Origin: Streptomyces sp. QL37
GTDB taxonomy: Bacteria > Actinomycetota > Actinomycetes > Streptomycetales > Streptomycetaceae
Reading direction: 5' to 3'
Assembly: GCF_002941025.1 (NCBI RefSeq)
Contig: NZ_PTJS01000001.1
Location: 7,392,605-7,456,604, forward strand
DNA: 64,000 bases
The position numbers and the translations under genes were made by a program. The notes beneath the pieces were generated by a model that made no database searches, was not told the DNA's origin, and saw nothing but the letters and a program-made list of their open reading frames with translations. The first letter of the stretch is position 1; every line of letters starts with the position of its first letter. Shown here one piece after another: positions 62,426 through 64,000 of the stretch.

Positions 62426-64000
62426 TCACTCGCCCGACAGCACCGCCTGCGCCGCACGCCGCGCGTCGTCGGCGGAGTCCGCCGCACGCGCCGCGGAGGC
62501 AGCACGCTCGCACTGTGCGAGCGTGTGCTTCGCCAGCGTCGCCCGCACATAGGGAATGGACGCGGCACCCATCGACAGGGAGGTCACACCCAGACCGGTC
62601 AGCACACACGCCAGCAGCGGGTCCGAAGCGGCCTCACCACAGACGCCGCAGCTCTTGCCCTCGGCCCTGGCGGCCTCGGCCGAGAGAGCGACCAGGTCGA
62701 GCAGCGCGGGCTGCCACGGGTCCTGGAGCCGCGACACGGCTCCCACCTGACGGTCGGCCGCGAACGTGTACTGGGCCAGGTCGTTGGTACCCAGCGAGAG
62801 GAACTCCACCTCCTGCAGGATCGACCGGGCCCGGAGCGCGGCGGACGGAATCTCCACCATCGCCCCGAACTTCGCCTGCAGTCCCGCCTCACGGCAGGCG
62901 TCGGCGAACGCCTTCGCGTCAGCCCGGTCCGCCACCATCGGGGCCATGACCTCGAGGTACACCGGCAGTCCCTCGGCCGCCCTGGACAGTGCCGTCAGCT
63001 GGGTCCGCAGCACATCCGGGTGGTCCAGCAGACTGCGCAGCCCACGCACACCGAGGGCCGGGTTCGGCTCGTCGGCCGGCGTCAGGAAGTCCAGCGGCTT
63101 GTCGGCACCGGCGTCCAGCACCCGCACCACGACACGCCCCTCGGGGAACGCTTCCAGCACCGCGCGGTACGCCGCGATCTGCTTCTCCTCGGACGGCGCC
63201 TGCTTGCTGTCGTCCAGGAAGAGGAACTCCGTGCGGAACAGTCCGACGCCCTCGGCACCGGCTTCCAGTGCCGCGGGAACGTCACCGGGACCGCCGACAT
63301 TGGCGAGCAGCGGCACCTTGTGACCGTCGGAGGTGGCGCCGGGACCGGTCACCGCCGACAGCGCCGCTTTACGGGCGGCCGAGGCACTCTCCATCTCGGC
63401 CCGCTTCTCCTGGCTGGGCTCGACGAAGATCTCACCGGTGCTGCCGTCCACGGCGACGACCGTGCCCTCGGCGATCTCGCCCGCTCCGGGGAGAGCCACG
63501 ACGGCAGGAACACCGAGTGCCCGCGCGAGAATGGCGCTGTGGCTGGTCGGCCCGCCCTCCTCCGTGACGAAGCCGAGCACCAGGGTGGGGTCGAGCAGAG
63601 CCGTGTCGGCGGGAGCCAGGTCACGCGCGATCAGCACATACGGCTCATCACTGTCGGGCACACCCGGCATCGGCACACCGAGCAGCCGCGCCACGATCCG
63701 GTTCCGTACGTCATCGAGGTCGGCGACGCGCCCCGCCAGGTACTCCCCGGCGTTGGCCAGCAGCGCCCGGTACGCGGCGAACGCGTCGTACACGCCACGC
63801 TCGGCGGTGCTCCCGACAGCGATCCGACGCTCGACGTCGGCGATGAGCTCGGGATCCTGCGCCATCATGGCCTGGGCCTCGAGCACGTGCTGTGCCTCGC
63901 CCCCAGCCAGATTGCCGCGCGCGATCAGGTCGGCCGCCACGGCCTCGACGGCCTGGCGGGCACGCCCCTGCTCGCGCTCGGCCTCGTCCGCGGGAATCTG
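62426..64000 (-). CDS. ptsI: PTS enzyme I, PEP-protein phosphotransferase (5' end missing)
   Basis: The last 524 codons of enzyme I; the first 30 or so lie beyond the window. The phospho-His motif is GGPTSHSAILARALG, the PEP-binding part has GVGLFRTEFLFLD and VRVLDAGADKPLDFL, and the catalytic SCGVCGEAASDP and GVTSLSMGAASI ends are intact. Enzyme I takes phosphate from PEP and passes it to HPr for sugar uptake; in Streptomyces it serves N-acetylglucosamine and fructose import. It fits functionally with the chitinase in the same window. ptsH is not adjacent here. Confidence 0.96.
   Translation of the reverse strand, partial: QIPADEAEREQGRARQAVEAVAADLIARGNLAGGEAQHVLEAQAMMAQDPELIADVERRIAVGSTAERGVYDAFAAYRALLANAGEYLAGRVADLDDVRNRIVARLLGVPMPGVPDSDEPYVLIARDLAPADTALLDPTLVLGFVTEEGGPTSHSAILARALGVPAVVALPGAGEIAEGTVVAVDGSTGEIFVEPSQEKRAEMESASAARKAALSAVTGPGATSDGHKVPLLANVGGPGDVPAALEAGAEGVGLFRTEFLFLDDSKQAPSEEKQIAAYRAVLEAFPEGRVVVRVLDAGADKPLDFLTPADEPNPALGVRGLRSLLDHPDVLRTQLTALSRAAEGLPVYLEVMAPMVADRADAKAFADACREAGLQAKFGAMVEIPSAALRARSILQEVEFLSLGTNDLAQYTFAADRQVGAVSRLQDPWQPALLDLVALSAEAARAEGKSCGVCGEAASDPLLACVLTGLGVTSLSMGAASIPYVRATLAKHTLAQCERAASAARAADSADDARRAAQAVLSGE

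Overview
The window is high-GC DNA with strongly G/C-biased third codon positions, and its gene content points to a Streptomyces chromosome arm or core-flank region: RbpA, conservon signalling proteins, a DasR-type chitinase promoter, a MocR regulator facing a YczE-type gene, many P450s, GTG and TTG starts. From memory, the gene order chitinase - acyl-CoA dehydrogenase - Ppm1 - FxsA - RbpA - MFS - GDPD ... acetoacetyl-CoA synthetase - ptsI matches the S. coelicolor block around SCO1431 to SCO1391, read in the opposite sense.

Layout. 1-2.4 kb: the end of an RsbQ/RsbP-like stress-signalling pair and a TerD protein. 2.4-12.6 kb: an accessory/redox region with three cytochrome P450s (one in an operon with a TetR regulator, a ferredoxin and a ferredoxin reductase), a MerR regulator, and a molybdate importer with fused permease and ATPase. 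12.7-15.9 kb: a cobalamin riboswitch followed by a complete btuC-btuD-btuF-like importer. 15.9-16.6 kb: decayed gene remnants. 16.6-20.9 kb: secreted esterase, SCO1431-type small membrane protein, GH18 chitinase with operator repeats, acyl-CoA dehydrogenase. 21-31.8 kb: small hypothetical protein, Lrp regulator, amidohydrolase, Ppm1, FxsA, RbpA, Atg22-like MFS, GDPD, YczE and MocR. The fxsA-rbpA gap holds a complex inverted/direct triplication.

31.8-41.2 kb: a FtsK/TraB-like P-loop protein with a small membrane partner, an ankyrin protein, a HEAT-repeat protein preceded by a 17-residue Cys-Cys-Cys upstream ORF, a glycosyltransferase, two truncated convergent pseudogenes, and a 5-oxoprolinase. 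41.2-48.6 kb: three co-directional genes that look like a kleisin, a winged-helix (kite) subunit and a 1580-residue SMC-like ATPase, in the order and sizes of mukF-mukE-mukB, with no recognisable Wadjet nuclease (JetD) beside them. This is the best candidate for an undescribed system. Its ATPase has Asn where SMC proteins normally carry the catalytic Glu.

49.6-53.9 kb: a cvnABCD conservon without the P450 member. 54-64 kb: DUF962 protein, D-Ala-D-Ala dipeptidase, a frameshifted Nudix gene, a nucleotidyltransferase, a GH31 glucosidase divergent from acetoacetyl-CoA synthetase with a PHO-box-like repeat between them, a hypothetical protein, and the 3' part of ptsI running off the end. No rRNA, tRNA, IS element or CRISPR array was seen.
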